This document shows, in pieces, positions 29,909 through 40,092 of a stretch of DNA of 64,000 nucleotides; the first letter of the stretch is position 1; the number at the start of each line of letters is the position of its first letter. The notes under the pieces are model-generated. The model had not been told where the DNA came from. It ran no database searches and worked only from the letters and a program-made list of their open reading frames with translations. Origin of the DNA: Serripes groenlandicus (Eukaryota > Mollusca > Bivalvia > Cardiida > Cardiidae); assembly GCA_031761405.1 (NCBI GenBank), contig JASEVX010000011.1, positions 64,707,217 to 64,771,216 of the forward strand. The letters are read 5' to 3'. A program made the position numbers and the translations under genes.

Positions 29909-30315
29909 TTTGAGGGAGCACAACAAGGAAATGATGTCCTTTTTTCCACAATGTTTTCAACTTTGTATCAAAACAGCTTGTCTGTTTTTCGAAGATTGTG
30001 GTACCCTTTGTGCTATTGCGTCGACACAAAACTTTAACCTTACCTCATAACTCATAAACCATTCAATATTTTTAAATGAGTCTTGGTACACATGTTCCTT
30101 GATACAATATGCACCAAGTCACATTACTCTTTAATGCTTTAATAATTATTAAGAAATGCCCTTTTTCTGACTTAGAAAAAAGCAGATGAATGTTGGCGTT
30201 CGCTTTTGGTGTTCCTGTTTTTCTGTAATAAAACAAAATTGCAAGCTATGCGGGCCTGCGGGTTAGTTTATACCATAGCATTCCAACTCTTGAAAATGTC
30301 ACGTCAGGTAAAGAG

Positions 30316-30553
30316 TTTACTCTTTTCCACATACTTTGAATCATCTACAGCAGACGACTTTTGAAAACATCGTGGCTATTAGGGAGAAATTTCTCCATTT
30401 GCCACAATGTTTTCAACACTTTTCTAAAATAAAACCTTCATGCGTAAAGATTAACTAAATTATTTCCGAAATGTTTTAACAGTTGTCTGTGCTGTGGATA
30501 AGTTCTAATTGAGGGAAATGTTGGGACTTGGCGATTTCATAATGAAGGGTTAA
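30316..30553. mobile_element. TTAA-MITE, old copy
   Basis: ACTCTTTTCCACATACTTTGAATCATCTACAGCAGACGAC left; GAGAAATTTCTCC collapsed hairpin; right end decayed to GAAGGGTTAAA. Confidence 0.6.
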
Positions 30554-30729
30554 AGGATCATTATAAAGTTGTATTTACTGTTTGATGAAGAGTCCGTTCC
30601 TGTGTTGACATTGTTGTTAAGTTTTACCCTTTGAACACTTATCAATTGACATGACATTTTTGCCTACCACATGTTTATACGCATTATTTATTGAGAAAGT
30701 TTGTATGTCTGTTTGAATGTGTTTTTTTT

Positions 30730-30782
30730 GCTATTTTCAACAGTATTTCAGTTATTAGTCGCCGGGCAGAAGCCCGCGACTT
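30730..30782. repeat. SINE tail remnant (minus) joined to a GC hairpin
   Basis: TATTTTCAACAGTATTTCAGTTAT is a reverse-oriented SINE 3' segment. It is followed directly by AGTCGCCGGGCAGAAGCCCGCGACT (30757-30781), a GC-rich hairpin with one bulged base unlike its AT-rich surroundings. Confidence 0.55.
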
Positions 30783-31041
30783 CTATTTTTAATAGCTTTT
30801 CGGAAATCACATGGGAGGGCGGCTTATTATTAGAAAGAAACAAATCTAGATGATTTGAACATATTACAATTGTGGTTGTTTACGAACACTAATAAATGAC
30901 ACATCTAAAATGAAATAAATATTCCGATTTTTTAATGTTTGCAGTTTTTTTTATTTCACTCGCATTTAAGTTTTTTGTCTTATTTACGAAGACAAAAGTG
31001 GTCCCTTCAAGACGTGAACCAACACCCCCTAATGCAGACTA

Positions 31042-31245
31042 TTATGTGTCATCATTGAGGTCAATTTCGGATTCTCCTTTTAATAGCAATTTTAACTTAC
31101 TAAATGTTGTTTTCATGTTCAAAGAGATGTCTTGATTTGTGTAGAATTCATTTAATAATGTTAATCCATGAATATCTAAAGTAGGAACTGTTTCTAAGCT
31201 AAATATAGACCCTATTCTGTTGTGTAGTTTCGTGACCTTTAACAT
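31042..31245 (-). CDS. possible small protein or first exon, unknown
   Basis: An open frame of 67 residues starting MLKVTKLHNRIGSIFSLETV and ending KGESEIDLNDDT, with no repeat similarity I can see. The ATG lies 8 bp downstream (minus strand) of a perfect NRF1-type palindrome, which is why I list it. An internal TTTA|GTAAGT donor (about residue 48) offers a spliced alternative. The frame is short, could arise by chance in AT-rich DNA, and I recognise no family. Confidence 0.25.
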   Translation of the reverse strand: MLKVTKLHNRIGSIFSLETVPTLDIHGLTLLNEFYTNQDISLNMKTTFSKLKLLLKGESEIDLNDDT

Positions 31246-31252
31246 CGATTTT

Positions 31253-31264
31253 CGCGCATGCGCA
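31253..31264. promoter_or_regulatory. NRF1-type palindrome CGCGCATGCGCA
   Basis: Matches the established NRF1 consensus (YGCGCAYGCGCR) exactly, in a local CpG-richer patch (31240-31360) within AT-rich DNA. NRF1 sites commonly mark CpG promoters, often of mitochondrial or housekeeping genes. Transcription direction is not determined. Confidence 0.5.
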
Positions 31265-31321
31265 TTTCGATATGAAAAAGCGAGTGATATTATTTTATTT
31301 TAGACAAGTACAAGACGAATG

Positions 31322-31340
31322 TTTGACGCAAAGCGTCAAA
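31322..31340. repeat. TTTGACGC hairpin
   Basis: TTTGACGC-AAA-GCGTCAAA, 8-bp perfect stem with a 3-nt loop, within the CpG-richer patch. Confidence 0.5.
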
Positions 31341-31974
31341 GAGAAGCCGCAATATTTCGTTGTACATGTAGAAATAAGAAAAAAAGAACATTTTTAAATC
31401 CACAAACAATAGAACAATTTAAACTGTAGACGGTAATGCTGATATATTTCTCCTTTTGAAGACTTTTGTTTTCTTCAAATTACCTCCCTTTAAAGCAATA
31501 CCAGGATATTTACCTTGTGATTCGAATAAGATTAACAAACATTGAAATTATATGAATGAATACTATTATTTAAATAAGTAACAACAGCAAAATTAAATTT
31601 AAGCCAGATAAATGTGTACACATTTCGTTAATTTTTTATAGATACCCTAATGTATAGGTATGTATATAAAATTTATAAGTAAATGTTTTCATTACTACGT
31701 TCCTAATGTTTGAATAGACTAAGGAAAGTCAAGAATACATAAATAAATCAATGCAGTCTTTTCCGGCGACATTGATGCCTTGCATCAACTTTCTCTTGTA
31801 TCACAGTGTGTAAACTAAAATAACTGAGTACTGCTGGTGGTATATACATGTATATTAAGTTATCCTGACTCTGATTTCCTGTATTTCCTTGAGGACCAAT
31901 TAATTTGGAGTAAAGTCATGACAACCATTTTTAAAGCCTTTATATGATTCTACCAGTAATCGAACCATCCAGAT
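31341..31974. other. intergenic, nothing recognised
   Basis: AT-rich, no gene. Confidence 0.45.
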
Positions 31975-32280
31975 CATTCACTACCAAGGTCAAGGTCACA
32001 GTCTGAGTCTGGGCTCCGAAATTTCTTGTCCGGACTATCTTCCATATGCTTGAATGGATATTGATATTACTTCACACAATTATTCTCCGTAACAAGATGA
32101 TGTGTCATGCACAACAACCAGAAACCTACTCTTAAGGTCAAGGTCACAATATTGGCTCAAACATTCTTAGGCTTTTCTGACATGTCTGGGCTGTCTCTTC
32201 CAAATGCTTGAATGGATTTTGATATAACTTCATAGCAAGATGATGTGTCATGCACAATTACCAGTCACTGTTAATTCTAA
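31975..32280. repeat. two ~158-bp diverged modules
   Basis: TGCTTGAATGGATATTGATAT at 32047 returns as TGCTTGAATGGATTTTGATAT at 32205; AAGATGATGTGTCATGCACAA also occurs twice (about 32094 and 32237), and AAGGTCAAGGTCACA marks unit starts. The second unit has a ~15-bp deletion. Same size class as 18354 and 38735. Confidence 0.65.
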
Positions 32281-32631
32281 ACCATGGATATATAGTATTG
32301 ATAAAGTAAACCGTTTCTTCATATGTTTCTTGCACTTTTCTAATTGAAACTGATATATTTATGTCATAAGTACGTTACCCGTCATTTAATACCCGATAAA
32401 CATATCTCAAATCTACCCTGTTAATTCCATGGATGAGCTAAATGCACGCTCACCGTAAGGGAACCCCCACTTGCACATGTCTGACTTGAACACATTATAA
32501 CATCAGGAAATTGGAAGAATATTATTGATACAATATTTCCAAACGTTGCCTTCTGCAGGCGCGTCAAAATGCATCTGCAAGAGAAAAACTCTTATTTTTA
32601 TTAATGTCCGACTTTTTAAACAAAATCACTG

Positions 32632-32772
32632 TTGATGGTGGATTTCCCTTGGACAAGGCACATTTTCTAGCCTAGTACTGGTTTGTTTACCCAGGGATCA
32701 TGAATAAGTGCACTGTCACCGTTATATAACTGAAATAATGCTGAAAAGGGCATAAACCCCATGAAATAAACC
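32632..32772 (+). mobile_element. SINE type A, 5'-truncated
   Basis: GATGGTGGATTTCCCTTGGACAAGG...CTAGTACTGGTTTGTTTACCCAGGGATCATG...CTGAAATAATGCTGAAAAGGGC. Confidence 0.8.
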
Positions 32773-32847
32773 AATAAATTTAAAACAAAATAATTACATA
32801 ATAACTGTGTCATTAATTACATGTTGGTGTAGTTTGATCCAGAGGAC

Positions 32848-33081
32848 TTAACCCTTTTCCTCATACGACAATTCTGCAGCAGACGACTTTGAACATATTT
32901 TGTCAAAAATTAGAAAATCTCTATAATTGAATGGATAACCTTATATGACTAAAAGTGGTAAACATTGTGGCAAATGGAGAAATTGCTTGTTTTGAGCAAT
33001 TTCTTCATTTGTCACTCTGTTTTCAAAAAGCCGTCTGCTGCAGAGGCGACAGAAAACGTTTATATGAGGGCAAAGGGTTAA
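32848..33081 (+). mobile_element. TTAA-MITE, young, full length
   Basis: TTAACCCTTTTCCTCATACG to GGGCAAAGGGTTAA. Hairpin GCTTGTTTTGAGC carries a G-T wobble-type mismatch. Followed directly by the right half of an older copy. Confidence 0.9.
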
Positions 33082-33084
33082 AAT

Positions 33085-33211
33085 GGGAAAGTTTAACTAT
33101 TGAAAAGAGTTGGAATCATTGCAGCGAAAGGAACAACATTTTAATTCAAAAGTCTTTTGCTGCATTATTAGGCGTCAAAATGTGTCTTCATATTATGGGA
33201 AAGGGTTAAAC
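33085..33211. repeat. TTAA-MITE, old right half
   Basis: GGGAAAGTTTAACTATTGAAAAGAG...GTCTTTTGCTGCATTATTAGGCG...TATGGGAAAGGGTTAA. Confidence 0.55.
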
Positions 33212-33700
33212 GATGGCTTCATGAGTAAGTTCTGCAGAGGTATTGATAAGTTTATATATAACTTTAACTTTACAAATTAAGTTACGGGTAACAAGGAAGA
33301 ACTTTTTTCGATAGTGACCCAGGATTGTTTGATTCAATTTACATTTTGCTTGTCACTTCCTGTTAGAACTTGTACCATGAAAAAATCTAGGATTGGTAAA
33401 AAAATTGTCTTAATTTCTGATAAATAGATAGAATAGCATAATACACTTCAAATCCTAATAATTTGCCTGAGCTACCTACCATTTTAGAGGGTGGATGGAT
33501 GTCATCTGAACTACATGATTGTATAATACGAAATAAATAAACATTATCGAAAAAATAAATGCGAAAATTTCAATGGATTCTTTTCGTTCATTATAAGATA
33601 ACACAGTCAGGGAAAAAGAATCAAATTATCAAAATAACATTTTCTGAAATGGTCCAATCTCGCAGATCAGACATCCCTATGAAGCCCCACATAACTTAAA
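33212..33700. other. intergenic, nothing recognised
   Basis: AT-rich, no gene. Confidence 0.45.
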
Positions 33701-33944
33701 TGAGCCCGAGTGCATGAGAGAAGGTAGAAGTTTGCTATTGTGAACGGTATATAGATCCGGATCAGCCTGGGCATACATACCTTCAAATCAAGATCTACAC
33801 TGTTCACATATTAATAACACAAGCTTGTTAAAAGATTATGTAACTTTTTATAGATTGATATAAGACTGAGAAGTCAGACAAGATGATCTGAACCTACACT
33901 GTTCAGAAATGTGAACTTGTTCCTTTTTCCCATGCCTCACATTT
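33701..33944. mobile_element. GTGCATGAG-ended MITE, copy 3
   Basis: TGAGCCCGAGTGCATGAGAGAAGG left; TGAACTTGTTCCTTTTTCCCATGCCTCA right. Interior GGATCAGCCTGGGC, CTACACTGTTCACATATTAA and CCTACACTGTTCAG. Confidence 0.75.
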
Positions 33945-34009
33945 GGTTTGCCATCAGCAGGCAGCGATGGGATACTTTGCGGTGACACCTATATCAATGT
34001 TACCTGTTA

Positions 34010-34304
34010 TGGTTGAGCCGAACCCCGGTAGATAAGTCAATCCAGGGGTTGTGAGTTTTAATCCCAGCTCGGCCAACATTCTTTCAGACGTTTGACAAAA
34101 GTCACTGTGACAAGTGAGTGTCATTTGTCTTCCACCAATGGGCTAACAGTCTATGTGGAAAAGCACCCAGTTGCTTGGAAATACTGTTTTGTGGAGTTCT
34201 GGTTTGAGAAAGCCAGGAAACACATGAGTTGGTGAACTGGCCACCATCTGATATGACAAATTGTTGAAATGGCGTTAAATCCCAATCAATCAATTAATCA
34301 ATCT
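34010..34304 (+). mobile_element. SINE type B, nearly full length
   Basis: GGTTGAGCCGAACCCCGGTAG head with GGTTGTGAGTTTTAATCCCAGC as B box; body CACCAATGGGCTAACAGTCTATG, GAGAAAGCCAGGAAACACATG; 3' end GGCGTTAAATCCCAATCAATCAATTAATCAATC. Confidence 0.8.
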
Positions 34305-34309
34305 GTTAT

Positions 34310-34392
34310 GTTTGAAGATCTGAACCTTATAATACAATCAGTGTACAGCAATGCCAACTTGTACCTTTTTCCTATGCACTGACTTACATTTA
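34310..34392. repeat. GTGCATGAG-ended MITE, half copy
   Basis: ATCAGTGTACAGCAATGCCAACTTGTACCTTTTTCC...GCACTGACTTACA: right end only, immediately after the SINE. Confidence 0.55.
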
Positions 34393-34589
34393 GTTTGTTG
34401 TAGCAGCAGGTAGATCTGGGTTTTTACCTTGGTGATACCCTGTAATATATCTATGTGACCTGTACTGTTTGTAGATTGGATTATCTCCTTGAAAACTGAA
34501 CCATTAACCCCTTGTAATAACAAACAAACATCTATGGAAATCAACTTATATTGAAAATTGTTATGGTAGAGTATTATATATATGGTTTT

Positions 34590-34813
34590 ACTCTTTCTTG
34601 CTAGCAGACTCAATTTTATGCATCTGCTGAAGACCACTTTCTAAAACATTATTGCAAAAAGAGATTTTGCTCATAATACGTAATTTATCCTGTTGCCATA
34701 ATGTCTTCAACTTTATTAAATAATTGAATTGGTTTTCTCGGGATTTCCATATCTTTGTCTGAATGTTTTCAAAGATATCTGCTGAAGATTTATTAAATTA
34801 TAGAGAAAGGTTT
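34590..34813. mobile_element. TTAA-MITE, old copy
   Basis: CTCTTTCTTGCTAGCAGACTC...CATCTGCTGAAGACCAC left; TCAAAGATATCTGCTGAAGA...GAGAAAGGTTTAA right. Confidence 0.65.
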
Positions 34814-35019
34814 AAGCCCATATAATAGGAACTTCAGTTTTCTGAGTGTGTACTGTTTTTACATTCAAATTCCTTGAGTCAACATGCAGTCATGATCAGT
34901 CACATTGAACCCAACTTGTCCAAAACTATAGTAAGAGTTCAAAAAGGTGACTATCAAACTTGTTAACATTATAACTGATTATAAATACTAATTTTGAACC
35001 CTTCCAAATTGATGATTGC

Positions 35020-35254
35020 TTAACCTTTTCCCAGTAACAGACTCATTTTGATGCATCTGCAACAGACATATTTTGAAAACATTGAAAACTCTTCAATAAT
35101 TATATTTAAATTTTTAGAAATTTCCCGTATATTTGTGAAGATTTTTGAGACATAAATTTCATGGTTTTCTGATGTTAAATATGTTTTTAATCAGGCATAT
35201 GTCAAAGCAAAACAACAGTCTTAGTAACACATAGTAAAGCCTGAAAAGGGTTAA
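35020..35254. repeat. TTAA-MITE, old, decayed
   Basis: CTTAACCTTTTCCCAGTAACAGACTC...CATCTGCAACAGAC left; only AAAAGGGTTAA recognisable at the right. Confidence 0.55.
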
Positions 35255-35266
35255 CCCTATCCCAGT

Positions 35267-35500
35267 TTAACCAATTCCCCGGATGAAGACGCTTTCTAAC
35301 GCCTCTGTAGCAGATGCTTTTGAAAACATTGTGATAAAGAAGAAATTGGTCATAAAAAGCATTTTCTCCATTTGCTCACAATGGTTTCAACTTTATTCCA
35401 TAAATGTCTTTCATTTATAGATCTCGAGATTTTCAATATTTTTGACTAAATGTCTTCAAAGTCAGCTGCTGCAGATTTGTTGTAAGTGGGAAAGGGTTAA
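35267..35500. mobile_element. TTAA-MITE, old copy
   Basis: TTAACCAATTCCCCGGATGAAGACGC...TAGCAGATGC left; GAAATTGGTCATAAAAAGCATTTTCTCC; CAAAGTCAGCTGCTGCAGATTTG...GTGGGAAAGGGTTAA right. Its terminal TTAA (35497-35500) is shared with the next copy. Confidence 0.8.
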
Positions 35501-35726
35501 CCCCTCCCTCATACGACAATTCTTCAGCAGACGACTTTGAACGTATTTTGTCAAAACATAGAAAATCTCCATAATTGAATGGATAACCTATGACAAAAAG
35601 TGGAAAACATTGTGGCAAAAGGAGAAATTGCACGTTCTGTGCAATTTCTTCTTTTGTCACTATGTTTTCAAAAAAGCCGTCTGCTGCAGAGGCGTCAGAA
35701 AGCGTCTATATGAGGGAAAGGGTTAA
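35497..35726 (+). mobile_element. TTAA-MITE, young, full length
   Basis: Exactly 230 bp. TTAACCCCTCCCTCATACGAC; hairpin GCACGTTCTGTGC paired in the stem. Inserted at the terminal TTAA of the preceding older copy. Confidence 0.93.
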
Positions 35727-36137
35727 TAGATATGGGATGTTTTGCCTCATTGATTCAGGAACCTTGGTTAGATCGAAACGATTGTTGTCGATTTTCAAAA
35801 AAATCCCCAGAGTCACGAGTATGATTGCGTGTGTCAGGTTTTGATTGGCTTACAGGCATCTGACTGGTTTGTGTACTGAGGTAGACATATTATGATACCC
35901 CACGTGCATAGATGATTGCACAAAATACCCTGTCATGGAAATGCATGGTGAACGGCGTATAAGATTTCTCTTGTTCACCTTAGCGTATTCATGACAATAA
36001 AGATAAAGATCTGCCTGTGTATCGATCCATGCATTAAAGTCCAAATTCACAATGTTTGTCAAAAACATTTTTGGAAACTTTCAGAAACTAAAGCTCTTTG
36101 AAAATGTGTAGAACGATTCGAGAAATATTCATGAATT
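35727..36137. other. intergenic, nothing recognised
   Basis: No gene; short open frames only. Confidence 0.45.
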
Positions 36138-36610
36138 GTTCAAGAACATTGTTTATGTACTGTACCTGAACTGCTCATAAATTGTTCAAGAACATTGTTT
36201 ATGTACTGTACCTGAACTGCTCATAAAATGTTCAAGAATGTTGTTTATGTACTGTACCTGAACTGCTCATAAAATGTTTAAAAATGTTGTTTATGTACTG
36301 TACCTGAACTGCTCATAAAATGTTCAAGAATGTTGTTTATGTACTGTACCTGAACTGCTCATAAAATGTTCAAGAATGTTGTTTATGTACTGTACCTGAA
36401 CTGCTCATAAAATGTTCAAGAATGTTGTTTATGTACTGTACCTGAACTGCTCATAAATTGTTCAAGAACATTGTTTATGTACTGTACCTGAACTGCTCAT
36501 AAAATGTTCAAGAATGTTGTTTATGTACTGTACCTGAACTGCTCATAAAATGTTCAAGAACATTGTTTATGTACTGTACCTGAACTGCTCATAAAATGTT
36601 CAAGAACACT
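36138..36610. repeat. 46-bp minisatellite, 10 copies
   Basis: Unit GTTCAAGAACATTGTTTATG then TACTGTACCTGAACTGCTCA then TAAAAT. Units alternate between AAGAACATT and AAGAATGTT variants, and one unit has TTTAAAAATG. There are no spacers, so it is not a CRISPR array. Ends 20 bp before a young MITE. Confidence 0.95.
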
Positions 36611-36631
36611 TTGAGTACATTTTAAGAAATG

Positions 36632-36859
36632 TTAACCCTTTCCCTCATACGACAATTCTGCGGCAGACTACTTTGAACTTATTTTGTCAAAAAATGGAAA
36701 ATCTGAATGGATAACCTATATAGATGACTAAAAGTGGAAAACATTGTGGCAAAAGGAGAAATTGCTCGTTTTGAGCAATTTCTTCTTTTGTCACTATGTT
36801 TTCAGAAAGCTGTCTGCTGCAGAGGCGTCAAAAAGCATCTATATGAGGGAAAGGGTTAA
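36632..36859 (+). mobile_element. TTAA-MITE, young, full length
   Basis: 228 bp TTAA to TTAA with a ~10-bp deletion (CTCTATAATT lost) and an ATATAG insertion. Hairpin GCTCGTTTTGAGC fully paired. Confidence 0.92.
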
Positions 36860-36908
36860 TAGATCTGAATCTACCCTGCAGGCTATATAATGTGGTGGGT
36901 TTAGTAGA

Positions 36909-37290
36909 TCATGGCTCAATGTATAATGCCGGCTGTAGAGTTTTCCAGGAATTCTTAAAATACCGGTAAACGGAAAACCCGGACAACTTTCCAGGGATAC
37001 TTTTGGATGATCTGATACTATCCATGGACAACCCAGTACGTCTTAGTGGATCGACACCATGGAATGGTTTCGTGGACAACCCGGAACAGTTCCGTGGACA
37101 ACCGCGAGTATTCAGACAATTCCAGCATTTCCGCATCTTAGCATTAAGTTCTTTGTTTTTTCTCCATGTTTTTTCCATGGGTTTCTGTGTATTTTCATAT
37201 TTTCTGTTAAGAGTCCCTAGAAGAAAATCTACAGCCTGGATTGTAACTTCATTGTTTGACATTGAAAGCCATTCTTTGTCTGATGCGAAG
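36909..37290 (-). CDS. candidate exon, unknown protein
   Basis: An open frame on the minus strand entered through a good acceptor (TTGCTTCTTTCATTCTTCGCATCAG|ACAAAG at about 37291). It reads DKEWLSMSNNEVTIQAVDFL, LGTLNRKYENTQ, then a basic stretch KTWRKNKELNAKMRKCWNCL, and stops at 36909. From about residue 80 the DNA is a loose repeat of GGTTGTCCA words, so the C-terminal third is probably not genuine. The opposite strand is also open. I do not recognise it; a decayed transposon exon is possible. Confidence 0.25.
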
Positions 37291-37379
37291 AATGAAAGAA
37301 GCAAATACTTATCATAGTTTAGCAAACTTATATGAACTAAATACTATTAGAATCCCTTTGTCAATGGTGGCGCAACAAA

Positions 37380-37595
37380 CCTAACTCTTTATCATGTGCG
37401 AATGCATAAAATGACGCAATCTGCAGCCGACTACTTTTGACAACAGTCTGGCAATTTTAACTTGACTAATTTCCCGTTTTTGCCACCATCTTTTCAAATT
37501 TATTCAATGATAAAACTTTCATTTATATTCATATTTCATATTTTTGCATTAATGAATTTGAAGTTACACATTCACGTTTGTTAGAAAGGGATTAA
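37380..37595. mobile_element. TTAA-MITE, old copy
   Basis: AACTCTTTATCATGTGCGAATGC...CTGCAGCCGACTAC left; right end GTTAGAAAGGGATTAA. Confidence 0.6.
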
Positions 37596-37766
37596 AAGTT
37601 CGAACAAGATCAAATCGGTAAAAAGGTTAGAATCTAATGAAATTGTAAACTACGTATAATTGCTGGGATATTTCCCCTTTTGCTTTTTTTTTTGTGTGTT
37701 TGTTACTTTCCATATTCTTTCTTAATCATATTTATTTAATGGTTTTAACAGACCTGTAGGTAATAC

Positions 37767-37970
37767 TGACCCTTTGCCCAGACAATGTTCTGTAACACAT
37801 TCAAATTATATACACATTCTCTTTACAGTCAAAATAATGACTTTAAGGATAAATATATATATTGGTTCATCGTATGTGGTGGTCGTTACAAGCAGTCTTA
37901 TTTTACTATAAAAATTGTCTGCTGCAATTAAGGTATCAAAATATGTCTGCTGTATGTCGGAAAGGATTAA
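37767..37970. repeat. TTAA-MITE, decayed
   Basis: TGACCCTTTGCCCAGAC left; AAATTGTCTGCTGCAATTAAGG...TGTCGGAAAGGATTAA right. Confidence 0.5.
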
Positions 37971-38104
37971 AACTCAATCGTTACACACAAATAGAAAACT
38001 GCATAGTGTCAAGACTTATGATATGCTCAAGGTCGAGTAGTACCATGCTGATTGGAGCATCAGTCTATATTTATTCAGTTTTTTTTTAAGTATTGAATAA
38101 TTGT

Positions 38105-38240
38105 CTACCCTCTCCCTGAAATAGCAGACTAGAATTCAACCATTTTCTAGAAAACAATGGTGGAAAACATTGTGGGCAAAGGTGGGATTACTCATAAAAC
38201 TTTATCTGCAGACATTTAAAATGTCTTAAGTTTTCCAAGT
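38105..38240. repeat. TTAA-MITE, decayed left part
   Basis: TACCCTCTCCCTGAAATAGCAGACTAG...GAAAACATTGTGGGCAAAGG. Confidence 0.5.
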
Positions 38241-38263
38241 AATACGTATATTTCATCCCACCA

Positions 38264-38466
38264 TTAACTCTTTCCCTCATATAGACGCTTTCTGACGCCT
38301 CTGCAGCAGACGGCTTTTTGCAAACGAGCATTTTCTCCTTTTGCCACAATGTTTTCAACTTTTATTCATTATAGGTTATCCATTCAATTATAGAGATTTT
38401 CCATTTTTTGACAAAATATGTTCAAAGTCGTCTGCTGCAGAATTGTCGTATGAGGGAAGGGGTTAT
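38264..38466 (-). mobile_element. TTAA-MITE, young, left hairpin arm deleted
   Basis: TTAACTCTTTCCCTCATATAGACGC...GCAGCAGACGGCTTTTTG, then a jump to CAAACGAGCATTTTCTCC (about 28 bp lost, including the left arm). Right end GTCTGCTGCAGAATTGTCG...GAGGGAAGGGGTTA. Confidence 0.88.
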
Positions 38467-38649
38467 AGGCTACTGTATAATGCTACTTTGGGGGAAAGGG
38501 TAAAGTTTTTAATGGGAAAGAAACCACAGCAATATGAGTTTGCTTTTAGAATATCTGAGGGAAAAAATGCTCATAACATCTCAAGATCTTGAAGTGTGAT
38601 ATTAAAGAGGTGGGGAGTTTAGAAGGTCAGGACAAATTGCTCATTTTTA

Positions 38650-39170
38650 GCTTGCATATATTCGAAGAACCTGGAAGCTTTTTAATGTAGTCACCCCGGC
38701 GTCCGCGTCCGCGTCCGCGTTGGCGTTGCCAGCTTGGTCAAACCTTTGCGTGCAAGGTCTTTTCTCAGACACTTTGTATGCTGTTGCTTTGAAACTTCAC
38801 ACACTTATTCAGGGTCATTAGGTGACCTTGTATGTCAAGTCCAATAACTCTGGAATGGATTTTTACTGAATTGTGCCCCTTTTTGGACTTAGAATTTTGG
38901 TCAAACCTTTGCGTGCAAGGTTTTTTCTCAGACACTGTGTAAGCTGTTGCTTTGAAACTTCACACACTTATTCAGGGTCATTAGATGAGTCTGTTTGTCA
39001 AGTTCCATAACTCTGGAATGGATTTTGACTGAATTGTGTCCCTTTTTGGACTTAGAATTTTGGTCAAACCTTTGCACCATGCAAGGCCTTTTCTCAGACA
39101 CTGTGTATGCTGTTGCTTTGAAACTTCACACACTTATTATTCAGGGTCATTATATGACCCTGTATGGCGA
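38650..39170 (+). mobile_element. AGCT-hairpin element with 163-bp tandem array
   Basis: Head AGCTTGCATATATTCGAAGAACC...GGAAGCTTTT, then GTCACCCCGGCGTCCGCGTCC, then three units starting TGGTCAAACCTTTGCGTGCA at 38735, 38898 and 39061: an exact 163-bp period. Units share CTTTTCTCAGACACT, GCTGTTGCTTTGAAACTTCA and TAACTCTGGAATGGATTTT. Structure fits pearl/BIV160-type bivalve elements. The open frames across it are incidental. Confidence 0.8.
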
Positions 39171-39264
39171 GCTATATTGTACAATTCTTGCCTCGGTTTC
39201 CTACGATGTTTTCAAAAGTTGTCTGTATCTGCAGGTAAAGGGCATGAATGGTTTAATAGAAAAG

Positions 39265-39477
39265 TTAACCTTTTCCCGTATAATGACGCTTTCTGACGCC
39301 TCTGCTGCAGACTTACTTTTTGAAAACAATGCTCAAAACGAGCAATTTCTCCTTTTGCCACATTGTTTACAACTTTTTTCAGTAATTATGCCTTTATTTA
39401 TTGGGATTTTCCATGTCTTTGCCTAGATCATTTCAAAGGCGTCTGCTGCAGATTTGTTGTATGTGGGACAGGGTTAA
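39265..39477. mobile_element. TTAA-MITE, old copy
   Basis: TTAACCTTTTCCCGTATAATGACGC...CTCTGCTGCAGACTTAC left; AATGCTCAAAACGAGCAATTTCTCC; CAAAGGCGTCTGCTGCAGAT...GTGGGACAGGGTTAA right. Shares its terminal TTAA with the next copy. Confidence 0.8.
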
Positions 39478-39850
39478 CACATTCCATCAAACAACAAATC
39501 TTTGATCGAATTTGAGCACATTTAATTAAAATATATGGAAACTCTTGCCATTGAAAAAAGTTGTGCAATTTCTCCTTTTGCCAAAATGTTTTCAAAAATT
39601 GTCTGCTTTAGAAAGTTGTTAGAATCTGCTGTGGTCGAGTGGTTATAGCGTTGGGATTTGCGATACCCGGTGTTCCGGGTTCGATCCCCAGTCGCGGCAC
39701 TACGGTCCCTTGGGCAAGGCACATTTTCTAGCCTAGTACTGGTTTGTTTACCCAGGGATCATGAATAAGTGAACTGTCGCCGTGATATAACTGAAATATT
39801 GTTGAAAGCGGCGTAAAACCCCAATAAATAAATGTTGGAAAGGTTTAAGC
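39474..39850. repeat. TTAA-MITE, old, split by a SINE
   Basis: TTAACACATTCCATCAAACAACAAATC...TCAAAAATTGTCTGCTTTAG (to about 39618), then the SINE, then TTGGAAAGGTTTAAG. Confidence 0.65.
39624..39833 (+). mobile_element. SINE type A, full length
   Basis: ATCTGCTGTGGTCGAGTGGTTATAGCG head, GGGTTCGATCCCCAGTCGCGGC B-box region, 3' end GTTGAAAGCGGCGTAAAACCCCAATAAATAAAT. It lacks the CATGGTGGAGTGC segment present at 15741 (a 13-15 bp deletion). Confidence 0.88.
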
Positions 39851-39871
39851 CAATGGTTTACTAACAAAGTC

Positions 39872-39891
39872 CCCCCCCCCCCCCCCCCCCC
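39872..39891. repeat. poly-C tract (~20 C)
   Basis: Uninterrupted C run; possible length-polymorphic site. Confidence 0.9.
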
Positions 39892-40068
39892 AGTTAAAAT
39901 ACAGTGAAACCAATATCATGACCTTGAACCATATATATAATGTATTAAAACGTTTTCATATTTTCTATTTTATTAAACTTTTGAAGTGTGGAGTATGGTT
40001 TATGATTTGCATTTCTTTTGAATCTGATGTATCATTCTGAAAACCAAAATTATCATAAAGTAACAGTT

Positions 40069-40092
40069 AACCCTATCCCACATGCAGACACA
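40069..40092. repeat. old TTAA-MITE left end of a nested pair
   Basis: TTAACCCTATCCCACATGCAGACACA is cut at TTAA by the copy at 40093; its remainder resumes at 40290. Confidence 0.6.

Noticed and set aside
36138..36610. CRISPR-like regular array
   Set aside because: Direct 46-bp repeats without unique spacers in a eukaryotic context: a minisatellite.
38995..39426. 143-residue plus frame
   Set aside because: Derived from the 163-bp tandem units and the following MITE.
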